Part shown: positions 53,970-64,000 of the stretch, in pieces | How positions within the stretch are numbered: the stretch's first letter is position 1 | How the letters are laid out: every line of letters begins with the position of its first letter | NCBI GenBank assembly: GCA_037176705.1 | Contig: CM073890.1 | Coordinates: 93,424,591 to 93,488,590, forward strand | DNA: 64,000 nucleotides | From: Molossus alvarezi | Taxonomy: Eukaryota > Chordata > Mammalia > Chiroptera > Molossidae | Direction: 5' to 3' | Translations under genes and position numbers: made by a program | The notes under the pieces: model-generated | The model's input: the letters and a program-made list of their open reading frames with translations, nothing else | Databases searched by the model: none | Told to the model about the DNA's origin: nothing

Positions 53970-56164
53970 ACCCCCCCTTTATTTTTTGGTAAAGCATTAG
54001 CTCCATTTAAACGCCTGTTAAGAGAGCCCGTGATCTGCTGCAGGACTCACAGGGGGTTGTGGTATTGGAATTAATAATCAAGATCTGTTCATTCTCTGCC
54101 TTTGCCCCGGCTGCCTTCCAAGACATGATGTGGTGTCCTGCCGTTACTGCTCCGGATAAATCAATGATAATCTTCCACCCAGTAGGGGCAGGTCCTAGAG
54201 AGGTACTCCAGTGTCAATGCGCTGCTAAAATCTGGTTTCTTGGAACAAGAGGCTTTGAATTCGCCAGATTGCTTGCTGAGCCTAAAACACTGCACACGTG
54301 TGATGACCTTGACTTTCCTGCTTCCATGAAACCTCTTTCCCTTAAGCCATGGTCCACACTTCTAAGTCCCACGGCAGGGGTCCAGCTTCAGTCTCTGTCT
54401 TTCCACTACTGCCCATCGTCCAGGTCTAACCCATTCTCTGTGCCCCACTCACTGCCTGGCATTGATTCTGCTCTGAAGGGAGCTGAGAGGGCTGTGCAGG
54501 GGGTAGGGGTAGGCTTCGCATGTCCTGTGCGGGCTGATGCTTTCTCCTCTCTACTGGGCTCCTCCTTTGGGGCAAGCTTGGGGGAGAACACTTTTCCACC
54601 TTCTGTCCACTCATCCATTTGTTTATTCCTTTGTTTATTCATCCACTTCTTAAAAATGCAGGAACCGAGTCCCTGAGAATGGGAAGCATTTTGTGGCTGT
54701 GGGGGTACACAGAGGGGAGGGGAGATTTGGACTTGGCTTTTGAAGAGCCAAATGCAGACAGAGAAAAGAGACCCCCAAATGCCAACAGTGACCATCTCCA
54801 GGCGGCAGATTGAAGAGTGATTTTTATTTTCTTCTTTGTGGGTGTTTGTTTCTAATTTTTCCTCCAATGAGCATATATTAGTATTTGTGTGATAAAAGTG
54901 ATTCAAAAGGTGACTGCATGGTAATCAGGTGCTCGGTGCACAAGGGAGGTGCAGATGAAAATACTTGGAGAACAGAGAGGAGGGAAGTGTTGTTTTCTGC
55001 CGTCAGTGGAGAAGGTCATTGTTGAGCTGGGCTTTGAAGCTGGAGGAAGACCCCGCATGGACGTGGGTGAGATGGTCTGCCCAGCATCCCCCTCCTCTCC
55101 TCTGACTAGCTCCTCTGTCTTCAGCCCACAGGGAGCTGCCTGTTATCAGATGACCCAGCCCTCATTCCCATGGTATCACCTTGTTCCTTAAGAAAGGTAC
55201 TTGCTTGAAAGCTTGGAAGGGCTCATCTTGGAAGGAAGCAGGAAAGGTGAGAGGCCCTCTTTCCTGCCCTCTCACTCTATGGATGTCCTGAGTAATACAA
55301 GGACTGACAGCTAGAACTCAGGCCTCTGACAACTTCAGCCTCGTCACATACTGGCACACTCAAGTCATTTCCATCCCTCATCTTCTGCCCCCTCTTCCAC
55401 CTTGCCTTCAACATCTTGTCTGCCCAGAAAGGGTGTCCAGAGAATATTGACTGACACATAGTTCAGCCTTTTCTCCTCAGGGGGCTGCTACCCTAAAACA
55501 GATGCTCAGCCAGAATTGGCCAGCCTGACTGTAGCTCTCAGGCTGAGATGGTTCTTATCTGGCCACGTGGGTGGAGGCAGCAAGATCATGTGGGCTGTTT
55601 TGATTTTATGTTCATTCAGTTACTTTAGCAACAGAAAACAATGGGAGGCAAAGCACCACCTACCACAGCCTCAATCCATGGAGAAGCATGGGGAGTGGAG
55701 GAAGCCCTGGCCCGAAAGTCAGAGGCCAGCTTCCTGCCTGGGTTCCGCTGGCCGCTGGCCAGCTGCTCCCCCAATTCACCTCCTCTGGGCCTATTCTAGA
55801 CAGAATGGGGCTGAGGGCTCTCTGGATGGCTCCAGGATGGTGTGGCAGAGCACAGTCCTCTGGTGAGAAGACCCTACTAATCTCACGATGGCCTCAGGCA
55901 CAGGAACTGTATCAAAGCAATTATTTGCCAGCCAGGTCTCCTGTGACTTAACTTGTCACTCACCACCTGTGGTGCAGAACTGTTTGCAGACCAAGCAGAT
56001 GACTGAGCTCCAAGGAGGCCGGCACCTGGCAGGCGTACCCGGATGGATATTGCTTTAGCTGGGGTAGAAGGTAAACCTGGCACGTGAGAGTGCAGAAGCA
56101 AAGAGCTTGAGGAAGTCAAACATAATTATGAGCTGCTCAACTGTACAAATATCTGTAATAATAA
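53970..56164. other. Intergenic, nothing recognised
   Basis: The longest open frame here is 205 codons (54059-54676, plus); it overlaps a 166-codon minus-strand frame and resembles no family I know. Its end runs into TTTGTTTATTCATCCACTTC, L2-like sequence. I treat it as chance. Confidence 0.5.
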
Positions 56165-56270
56165 TAATACCTTGGCATGGCCTTTAAATTTTTCAAAGCT
56201 CTTTCACATCCATTCTCTTGTCATGTTCTCATTACCATCCAGTGAGGCAGGTGGAGCAGATATTATGACC
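56165..56270 (-). repeat. MIR-like relic
   Basis: TTTCAAAGCTCTTTCACATC, ATTACCATCCAGTGAGGCAG. Confidence 0.55.
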
Positions 56271-56489
56271 TGGATGTTGCCATGGAGGACACTGAAGATC
56301 CTGGGGTTTCTTGGACAGTGGTTGAGCTGGACCTGGACCTCTGTCCTCTGCCTCTTGACTTTGGAACCTTTTTCTTGGACATGACTGATGAGAGATATTA
56401 TGAAGCAGAAGAATTTGCTGGCCTTATTTGTGGCCATGATTCTTGGACTTAACACAGGTTAGACACCTTTCTGAAGAAGAAAGAAAGCC

Positions 56490-56620
56490 AAGATTCATTC
56501 ATCCAACAAATCATTTTATTGAACACCTACTATTTGCCAAGCACTGGGCTAGGCACTGAGGATTCAAAAGTGAAAGATGTGGTCTGCACTCCTGAGCAGC
56601 TCCGTCTATTAGACTCTTAC
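56490..56620 (+). repeat. L2 3' end
   Basis: TTCATTCATCCAACAAATCA, TTATTGAACACCTACTATTT, CAAGCACTGGGCTAGGCACT. Confidence 0.8.
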
Positions 56621-57896
56621 TCTTGCTTAATTAAATCTCCCATATTGACACTGGATAGAACCGCCAACCATGAAATCCCCAAGTGACACCTTCCACCTTG
56701 CAAACATTTTTGTACCCCAACAGAATTCCACCAGGCTGCTTCCATGATAGGAAAAGGCAACTTCTCCTAACATGGATGAGGGGATAACCAGGAACGGGGA
56801 GCAAAGACGAAAAGCCTGAAGCAAATGTGAAAGCCACCCTGCTCTGGGGCAGGGTCTGGGCTGCAGGGAGCGGAGAGAGGCCCGTTGGCTTGATGAAAAC
56901 GTGCTTCTGGGAAAGCAGTCGTGGGGGGCCTCCTGGACAAAGGCGGGGGGCTGACAGGGAGTCGGAGAGGCAGCCTTGAGAACAGCAGCTACAAATGGGT
57001 GTTGAAAGGTAATCTGAAGCCCTTTCTTTGAACACACACAGCCATTAAGTTCCTGATTCCACAGATGGCAATTAGGGGCCACACCCCATCCACAGCAGAC
57101 CATTTTCTGAATTGATGTGTAGAACCTCAAAGCCAGAGGCCGAAAGGTCCAGACCAGCCTGACAATGGAGAATCCGAGACTAGAGCCTGAGGAAACCATT
57201 TTAGTGTTTTACCTCTTTTCCTACACTGGCCCAGCCGCGCCTAGTTCTCTAAACAGAAAAAGTATTCAACACCTTTTAGACTCTCTCAAAGCAGCTTTTA
57301 TCTGTTCAGCAAAATGACAGCAAGGGGACACATTTCCACTTGAAGAACCCAAACTTTCCAGGTCTACATAAGGTTTCAGTAATCCTTAACTCAAGTAAAC
57401 AACCTCTAACTTAGATTTCTGTTTTTCTTTGCAGAATTTGCAGCCCAAACATACACTGTGGGTTAGAGATGCAAGAGAAAGGGATTCAGAAAAAGCTACG
57501 GCAAGTGAGGTCATGATACAAAGAGGAACATCAGAAGGCAAGTTGAGGCCTACGTGGTTTTAGTTTTAATGTCCAGGGACACAACCCACAGCACAGGAAA
57601 GGGAGTTTCTTGCTTTATTTTGTTCTGCTGATGAAGACGACCTTCACATGGGCTGATCTTTACAACAGCAGAGAGATGCTTGAAGAGCTAGACCACGGGC
57701 GCAAGTGGAAAGTGGATTTGAATTTCACGTTGCAAACAGAGTATTAGACCTGGAAACTGGAAGAGGCCTTAGAAATCATTGAATCCAACGAGTGTATTTT
57801 TCCACGAAGAATCAGAAATCTCCATTATATAGATAATCAGTGTGGTTAGCTGTCACTCTGCGTGGCCCACGTGGAAGCCAGCACCCGTGGCAGGAA
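56621..57896. other. Intergenic; one exon-like segment
   Basis: A strong acceptor (GTTTTTCTTTGCAG, ending 57434) is followed about 100 nt later by AGAAG|GCAAGT, a GC-type donor. This could be a lncRNA exon. Otherwise nothing is recognised. Confidence 0.3.
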
Positions 57897-58365
57897 CTTG
57901 CATTGGTTTACTAGGGGGGCGGTAACAGAGCAGAGTAAACCCGGTGGCTTGAACACAGAATTGTGTCTCCCAGTTCTGGGGGCCAGAAGTTCAAGGTAAA
58001 GGTGTTGTCAGGGTTAGTTCCTTCTGAGGGCTGGGAGAGAGGGACTGTTCCGTGCCTCCCTCCTAACGACTGGGGCTTGCTGGTAATCTGGGCGTTCCTT
58101 GGCTTGTAGAAGCGTCACCCTGATCTCTGTCTTCATCTTCACATGGTGCTTTCCCTGGCTACATGTTTGTCTCTGTGCCCAGACTTCTTTTTAAAATAAG
58201 GACAGCAGTAATCATATTAAATTAGGGCCCATCCTAATGAACTCATCTTAATTGAATTTGTTGTATCTGCAATGACCCTATTTCTATATGGAGTTATATT
58301 CTGAGGTTCTGGGTGCATCAACATATGAATGGGGGGTGGCGCAGAATTCAATTCATAACAGAACT
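57897..58365 (-). mobile_element. MaLR LTR (MLT1-type)
   Basis: Reverse complement of an MLT1-type LTR: TTGGTTTACTAGGGGGGCGG, CCAGTTCTGGGGGCCAGAAG, TTAGGGCCCATCCTAATGAA and AATTCAATTCATAACA. Confidence 0.85.
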
Positions 58366-58454
58366 CTACCTACATTGTACCTGGTCCTCACAGCATGGCT
58401 GTAAGCTTGGGGTAACTCCTATTCTATGGATGGGTCGGGCCCCAGCAGGTGCAT

Positions 58455-59010
58455 GTGAAGAGGGTGGACTCCAGAGCCAGGCTTCCTGGGTTGGTAGCTC
58501 TGCCCCCCTTTCATGACTTAATAAATGTGGGTACCTCGTTTAACCTCCTTGTGCCTGTTTCTTCACCTGTAAGACAGGGTCAATACAGGTCCACAATTTC
58601 AAAACCTTCAAAGCTCCACTTACCAAAAATCGTATTTATAACCCATTGGGCAGCACAAGCTGACCTGAATAGACTCACTTGATACAAAATTCTTGAATTG
58701 ACACAAGGCCACTTATAGTCTTTATTTATTCAACATGCACATCTCACTGCAGAAATATTGGCACGATTGATTGGAGGACACTGTCGCAGATGCTGCAGGA
58801 TGTTATGTTGTCTGCAGTGCATGCTCCATGTTATCTTTCTCAAATCCCCAAATTCTGACACGTGAAACATGGCAGGCCCTGAGGATTTTGAGTAAGGGAA
58901 TGTGGTGCCGCATACATGCATCCTGTGGTTGTAATCAAGGTTAAGTGAGTTAATATGTGTACAGTACTTAGACTACTACCTGGCATATAGTAAGCACAAC
59001 ACACGTATGT
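58455..59010 (+). repeat. MIR interrupted by a DNA-transposon-like segment
   Basis: MIR left half at 58455-58590 (GACTCCAGAGCCAGGCTTCC, TTCACCTGTAAGACAGGGTC). The right half is at 58925-59010 (TAAGTGAGTTAATATGTGTA, ACCTGGCATATAGTAAGCAC). The 330 nt between may be a Tigger/mariner-type relic (ATTTTGAGTAAGGGAATG near its end), but I am unsure of this. Confidence 0.5.
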
Positions 59011-59239
59011 ACAAGTAGAATAATACTAATTATTGTTTTGTCTAAAGTCACGCAGGTGGTACACCAGGAAAGAAGGTTCTGGTCTTTCTTTCCATGCAGG
59101 AATGTCTGGCATTGGAAGCTGTGGTTGCCAAGCAGGCTGAGCCACCTCTGCAGCTCCAGGGCTGGGGTTCATGTCCTTTGCTTCATAAACCAGTGTCTAC
59201 CTTCTGAGAGGGTGATCTCGTGAAATCAGGTTCCTATTT

Positions 59240-59590
59240 GTATTAATATGCTAGGGCTGTCATGATAAAGGACCACAGAATGGGAGGCTCACACAACAGA
59301 AATTAGTTTTCTGACCGTTCTTGAGGCTGGAAGTTTGAGACCAAGGTGTCTGCGTGCTGATGTCTGAGGCCTCTCCTGGCTGGTGGACACGGTCTCCTCG
59401 CTGTCTGGGTCCTAACCTCTTCTTGTAAGGACACCGGCTACACTGGACTAGGGCCCACCCTATTGACCTTATTTTCACTTAATTACATCTCTAAAGGCTC
59501 TATTTCCAAATACAGTCTACTTCTGAGGTGCTGGCAGTTGGGACTTCCACATATGAATTTGGGGGTTGGGACACAATGCAGCTCATAACA
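59240..59590 (-). mobile_element. MaLR LTR (MLT1-type)
   Basis: TTAATATGCTAGGGCTGTCA, TGAGGCTGGAAGTTTGAGAC, TTGTAAGGACACCGGCTACA, AGGGCCCACCCTATTGACCT, ATGCAGCTCATAACA. Same type and orientation as the copy 0.9 kb upstream, but the DNA between contains unrelated older repeats. These look like separate insertions. Confidence 0.85.
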
Positions 59591-59664
59591 CTACTTCCAG
59601 AAACAAAGTGAATTGCCACGCACACCAATGCATCCCATGCATTTGCTGGCTTCTTTCTGCTGCA

Positions 59665-59775
59665 GCACTTTTCAAAGTGTGGTCCAGGATCCCCTGCAGT
59701 CTAGTCTCCTGGGATCTCATAAAAATAAACCTGCCCAAGCCCGAGTCAGAATCTGGGGGAGGAGATGGCAGAGCC
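59665..59775. mobile_element. hAT-Charlie-type relic
   Basis: TTTCAAAGTGTGGTCCAGGA and CCGAGTCAGAATCTGGGGGA are typical segments. Confidence 0.5.
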
Positions 59776-60229
59776 TTCTAGAGCGTGCTTGTTTTTTACA
59801 TTTATTTGAAGGTTTAGTTTAATTAAGGGGATTCAGGAAAAGGTAGATAGCAAGGTAACTCCCCCCCCCCCCACCTCCCTGCAGCCTCTGCAGTCCCCCA
59901 GGGAAGGTCCCGCCAAAGAGGAGCAGGAGAGAGGGAGGGGCCCTGTAGTGGCTCCCACAGGAGTTCATCGCATGGCTCCTGGGAGGGTGACAACAGCACT
60001 CTCCTGCTGTAAGCCAGTGCCGTGGAACTGAAGAGCGCCCCCTGTGGTGCAGGTCCGCAGAGCTTTGCAGTGCAGAGACGGGCAGAGGAGGCGGTGCTCC
60101 CAGGCAATGCCAGGCGATGGAACGCAGCCTGGACCCGTGGGTTGCAGTCATTTCCCCTGGGCAGCATACCCGCCTGCTTCCAGCTCCTGGCAGTCCCTCC
60201 GGTTCCCTCTGACTCTCAGAATGGCCTGA
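59776..60229. other. Intergenic; C-run and CTCF-like sequence
   Basis: A run of about 12 C lies near 59861-59872. AGAGCGCCCCCTGTGGTG at about 60028-60045 contains a minus-strand AGGGGGCGC core, but the rest of the CTCF motif fits poorly. Confidence 0.35.
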
Positions 60230-60482
60230 GACCCAAGCCTTGCCCTGGTCGGTTTGGCTCAGCCGTTAGAGCATTGGCTGGGACCAAAGAGTCATGGGTT
60301 TGATTCCGGTCAAGGGCACACACCCTGGTCCCAGCCCTGGTCAGGGTCACATGGGAGGCAGCCCACATCATCTCTCTCACTTCGGTGTTCTCTCTCTCTC
60401 TCCCACTCCCACTCTATCTGAAGATAAAATGGAAAAATATCCTCGGGTGAGGATTTAAAAAAAAAAAAAAGATCCAAGCCTT
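60230..60482 (+). mobile_element. VES SINE (type B) with target-site duplication
   Basis: GACCCAAGCCTT (60230-60241) and GATCCAAGCCTT (60471-60482) flank. Head GCCCTGGTCGGTTTGGCTCA, tail TATCCTCGGGTGAGGATTTA. Confidence 0.93.
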
Positions 60483-60698
60483 AAATCATGTTTAAGAGAC
60501 TGGCGATGGTGGTATTTTCCAGGGCCAGGTGCTGAACCAGGGAGCAGAGGTCGAGGTGGCTCTGGCAGTCACTGACTCTGCTCCCAAAGTTCTGGTGATG
60601 TCATGGAGGTGGGTGACTGGCAGGGTCATGCTGGCTCCCTGCAAGGATCTAGAGGGAACAGTTTTGCCATCCACATGAGTTATAGTCTTTTTAAAAAA

Positions 60699-60900
60699 AT
60701 CCTCACCCGACCTGAGGATCTTTTTTTTTTACATTAATCTTCAGATAGAGCTGGAGGGAGAGAGAGAGAGAGAAACACTGATATGAGAGAGACATATCAA
60801 TTGGTTGCCTCCTGCACAACCCCAACCGGGGCTGGGGACGAACCCAGGACTCGTTGGTCCGTGGGCGACGCTCTTACCGCGGAGCCATACAGGCCAGGGC
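60699..60900 (-). mobile_element. VES SINE (type B)
   Basis: The tail TCCTCACCCGACCTGAGGAT has a 4-6-nt expansion in the hairpin loop. The head at the right is GCCCTGGCCTGTATGGCTCC on the minus strand. AGTTATAG flanks both sides. Confidence 0.9.
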
Positions 60901-61764
60901 AAGTTATAGCCATTGAACCACAACTCAAACAACCAATGGGAGCCTTCTAGAATGGGTGTCCGTGTGTGCCACGCCTGAGCTGGGGTGACCACCAGCCTCC
61001 CATGTCAAGAACTCTAGCAAAACAGCAGTGAGTGAGACTCTCACTGAAAACCATTTTCCCAGCACCATGACAACAAGCACCATCAAAGCTAATGTCGATA
61101 ATCCATCCTTCACCTTTCTCTGCCTGTTCTGGCTTAGATTGCTCGTATCTTAAAATACTTGCCTGGCCGAAAATGCGGTGACTCAACCCAGACTGGCATT
61201 GAACAGAACAGGCAGGAGGTGCTTTCTTCTGAAGAACTGTCAAAACCCAGCACAGTGCCTGTTCATGTCACACATTGTTCCTGTCAAGGGGGAGACGTAC
61301 TTCTCGCTCTCTTGTCAAAATTGGAGTTGCCAGGGAAAGTAAAGCAGGTAGGATGTCAAACTTTGGGGCTTGTATTACACTGAGTTGGAGGAAATCTGGC
61401 ATCTTCATCTGAGACTTTCCTCCACATCCCCTTCCCAGTGCAAGATGGGCCCCATTTCTGAGGGCCACCGTCAAGGGCGAAAGTCACCCACAGACCCACG
61501 CCGCTCCACGTGGGCCCTCTGGCGGCATCTCAGTCAGTGTCTAGTTGTAATGGGTGGGATTCCATGAATCCTGACTATGGCAAAGATCTAAGAATTCCTC
61601 TGAAGCTGGTAATTTGGAGACTGCATGGTTTGTAAACTTGAATTAATAAAAACTGGGGTTAATAATGTTATTGTCAATTAAACTATGTCTGTTGTTCCTC
61701 TCAGTTCCACTCGAATTCAATATTGTGGAATATTGAGAAATGCTCTCAAGTCAGACCGGGATTG
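60901..61764. other. Intergenic, nothing recognised
   Basis: No gene or repeat recognised. Confidence 0.5.
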
Positions 61765-61870
61765 CCTCTTATTAGCTGTGTGACCTCGGCCGAGTTGCTT
61801 TACCTTTCTGAGTGGTTCTTTCCTCAACAGCCAAGGTGGAAATGACATCACCTTCCACACTACAAAGCAA
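61765..61870 (+). repeat. MIR-like relic
   Basis: CTTATTAGCTGTGTGACCTC, GAGTTGCTTTACCTTTCTGA. Confidence 0.7.
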
Positions 61871-62559
61871 TGAATGTTCAAAGAGATCACGAATGTGAAG
61901 GATGCCAGCCCAGAATCTGCTCCATAAAAATCTCATTTCTTTTTCAGTCTCTTCTGTGATTTTGTTTGTTTGTTTGTTTGTTTTTTCCTGCAATTTGAAA
62001 TGAGCACCGTTTCTGGCTAACAAACGTTGGCACATTTCAGTATGTGGCTGTGCATGCTTTTAGGATCTCACAAATAATTTTCCAAGAAGGATTAGGAATG
62101 ATCAGGATACAGACCCTGAGACCAGCAGTTGCCAAAGTCACGAGAGGGGATCGGCACGGTCCAGAAAGCAATAGGAACCAAGCCACTGTTGACTTTCGGA
62201 AACTTGGAGGGGGGGGAGTTGCATTTTCCTTTCAAAAGGCCCACAAATATTCTCCAAAATGTGAGAGCCGGGGCAGCTCCAGGGGCACAGGCAAGAGACC
62301 CTGGGAGCCCCCCCCCACACACACACATGCTGCCTCCTCTCCTGCACCCGGTCTGCAGCCTTCCACCCTCTGCCTGGATTCAGCCCCAGGCCAGCTGGCC
62401 TCTTTGGATGTCCAGCCACAAAGGTCTGTCTTCTTCTCTGCTCTTCTGGTCAGAACCTCAGGCTTCAGCATCTGCTGGGTCTCCCCCTCAGTCTTTCATT
62501 TGGCCTCAGCTCCCCACCAAAGACAAAGGATGGGTTTGACTCCAGCTTCACCCTCATTG
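61871..62559. other. Intergenic; TTTG repeat
   Basis: A (TTTG)n tract lies at about 61963-61983. The 177-codon frame at 62044-62577 overlaps other long frames on both strands and is not recognisable. Confidence 0.5.
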
Positions 62560-62700
62560 TTAGGATATTATGGATAAATTACTTAACTTCTTTGACACTC
62601 AAACTTCCCACTTGTAAATGGGGCTCCCACATTGTTAGGTTGTGAAGACTAATGTGAATAAAATATATACCAAGTATTTTGTAAAGTACTGAGAAGAAAA
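62560..62700 (+). repeat. MIR-like relic
   Basis: AAATTACTTAACTTCTTTGA, CACTTGTAAATGGGGCTCCC, TTAGGTTGTGAAGACTAATG. Confidence 0.7.
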
Positions 62701-63489
62701 ATAACTCAAAGCCCTCTTAGACATGTACCTTACTGACACGCAGTAAGTCTGCAGAGATATGTGTCAGGCTATTTTCTGATTAAAAACCTGTGCCATGGAA
62801 CTGCTGTCCAATCCCCAAACACACCAGGGGATGTCCCGAGCAGTCCCCGGGGGCACCAGTGGGCTGTCTAGTTGGCTTCTGAGGAGAATCTGACATTTAC
62901 CGTGTGCTCACTATGTCTAGGATCATGCCTGGGACCATCTCGTTTGATCCCCATTGAACTGGCATTAACCCAAGTTCCCTGACTTGTGTGGGGCAAATGG
63001 AGCCACGTCTAAACTATTCATCCGAATGATCGTTTGTTACCATCCTCACTCAGCAGAACTTGATCCCAGCAAAGCACCTTTCACCTGCGCTTCTGGGGAG
63101 CCCCTGGGGTCCGGTGTCTTACGTGCATTCCCCCACGCTGCTGCCCCCTCCCTGCGCTGTCATCTGGCCCTGGCAAAGCGGCCCTGGGGAGAAGACGCCT
63201 TTCTCTCCTGCTATGTTCATTGATGGTGACCCTGTAACAAAGTGTCTTATGGAGTACTTGGCAAACAACCCTGTTAGCTCTGTGTCAGCTCTGCCCAGGA
63301 ATGGTTCCAACATGGGGGAGGGCCAAGGACAGATGAGCCACAGTGTACTCAGAACGGCTCCCTTCTCTGACATGGACACTCTGCCACTTGGTGAGCTCAC
63401 TGTGCTTGGCTCCTTGCGGCTCCTCCAGAAAGGCAGACTCCCCAACCCGGGGGTTCCCCGCTAGCTCACCAGACATGACTGCATCCTAG
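62701..63489. other. Intergenic, nothing recognised
   Basis: No gene or repeat that I can name. Confidence 0.5.
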
Positions 63490-63640
63490 CGCAGACTCCA
63501 TGTACCCTCCCACTACACAGATGAAGAAACGAAGGCTTGGAGGGTCAAGTAACTTACCCAAGGTCACACAGCCAACAGGTGGCAGAGACAAGAGCCAAGC
63601 CCAGAGCGAAGTCCAAAGCCCAAGTTCTTTCTGATCCGAA
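63490..63640 (-). repeat. MIR
   Basis: CACAGATGAAGAAACGAAGG, CAAGTAACTTACCCAAGGTC, ACACAGCCAACAGGTGGCAG in reverse-complement MIR order. Confidence 0.85.
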
Positions 63641-64000
63641 TCCCATGATCAAAGTGGCAATGTGACATGTTGTTCTGACCCTGGCGTCCACACAGAAGGG
63701 CACGCTGTGCCGGTCACTGTTTACCGTACGTACTTGTCTCCTCCCAGCAGCTTAAGTTACTTTCTGCTCGGTTTCGGTTGGTAACTGTGCTTCAGTCATA
63801 AGGAAGTGGGGATCCCTTCCCATTTCACCCTCCTTCCCACCCCTAGCTGCCCTCTCCATAGACCTGCTCTTCATTTCAGTGTTATCTGGCTCATGGTTAA
63901 AAGTGCCCTGGTGCTTATGTAGATGACAGAACAAGCAAGACTTGGCCGCAGCCAAAAGCCCAGAGGCAGCTTAGCCAGTGTTAGCAGATCTGAGAAAAAC
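63641..64000. other. Intergenic, nothing recognised
   Basis: End of window. No gene or repeat is recognised. Confidence 0.5.

Noticed and set aside
54059..54676. 205-codon plus-strand open frame
   Set aside because: No recognisable domain, overlaps a 166-codon minus-strand frame, and its end falls in L2-like sequence. A chance frame is more likely.
57897..59590. A single MaLR provirus with two LTRs
   Set aside because: The two same-orientation LTRs differ clearly, and the DNA between them contains a MIR and other older repeats with no retroviral internal sequence.

Overview
The window is mammalian nuclear DNA, very probably from a bat of the suborder Yangochiroptera. The gene at the left end is a vertebrate-type multi-exon gene with GT-AG introns. 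The intergenic DNA carries about 20 copies of a tRNA-derived SINE whose head (GCCCTGGCCGGTTTGGCTCA) is the bat VES family. It also holds L1 pieces, MIR/L2 relics, MaLR LTRs and hAT relics typical of placental mammals. The species call is inference from the SINE type. No bacterial, viral or CRISPR content was seen.

Region 1-12,140 holds CCNL1 (cyclin L1) on the plus strand, complete except for exon 1, which lies to the left of the window. Ten coding exons (2-11) join in frame into 425 codons plus a stop. Adding about 101 codons for the missing exon gives the 526 residues of human cyclin L1. The exons encode most of cyclin box 1, cyclin box 2, a basic linker and the C-terminal RS domain. Two sites of likely alternative processing are visible: a cassette exon with an early stop in intron 3, and an alternative terminal exon in intron 5. 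Both read out the ends expected of short cyclin L1 isoforms. The gene body has only one recognisable SINE and no L1.

Region 12,140-64,000 is the downstream intergenic interval. I find no second protein-coding gene in it. In human the 3' side of CCNL1 faces LEKR1 and several lncRNAs, and the CCNL1-LEKR1 interval is associated with birth weight. Regulatory DNA is therefore a sensible expectation, but I cannot show it from sequence alone. From about 24 kb the DNA becomes GC-richer. A CpG-island-like block at about 28.8-29.5 kb, with a strong CTCF-type motif at its edge, is the best candidate control element.

The most unusual structures are retrotransposition products. One is a full-length U6 snRNA sequence fused to an L1 3' end inside one pair of target-site duplications, apparently with extra 3' sequence carried along (40.0-40.7 kb). 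Another is a tRNA-head-only form of the VES SINE, which ends at the same base in two independent places (37.7 and 49.3 kb). A third is a nested stack of L1 elements and SINEs (45.3-49.2 kb). I found no wholly new biological system; these are the parts worth checking.
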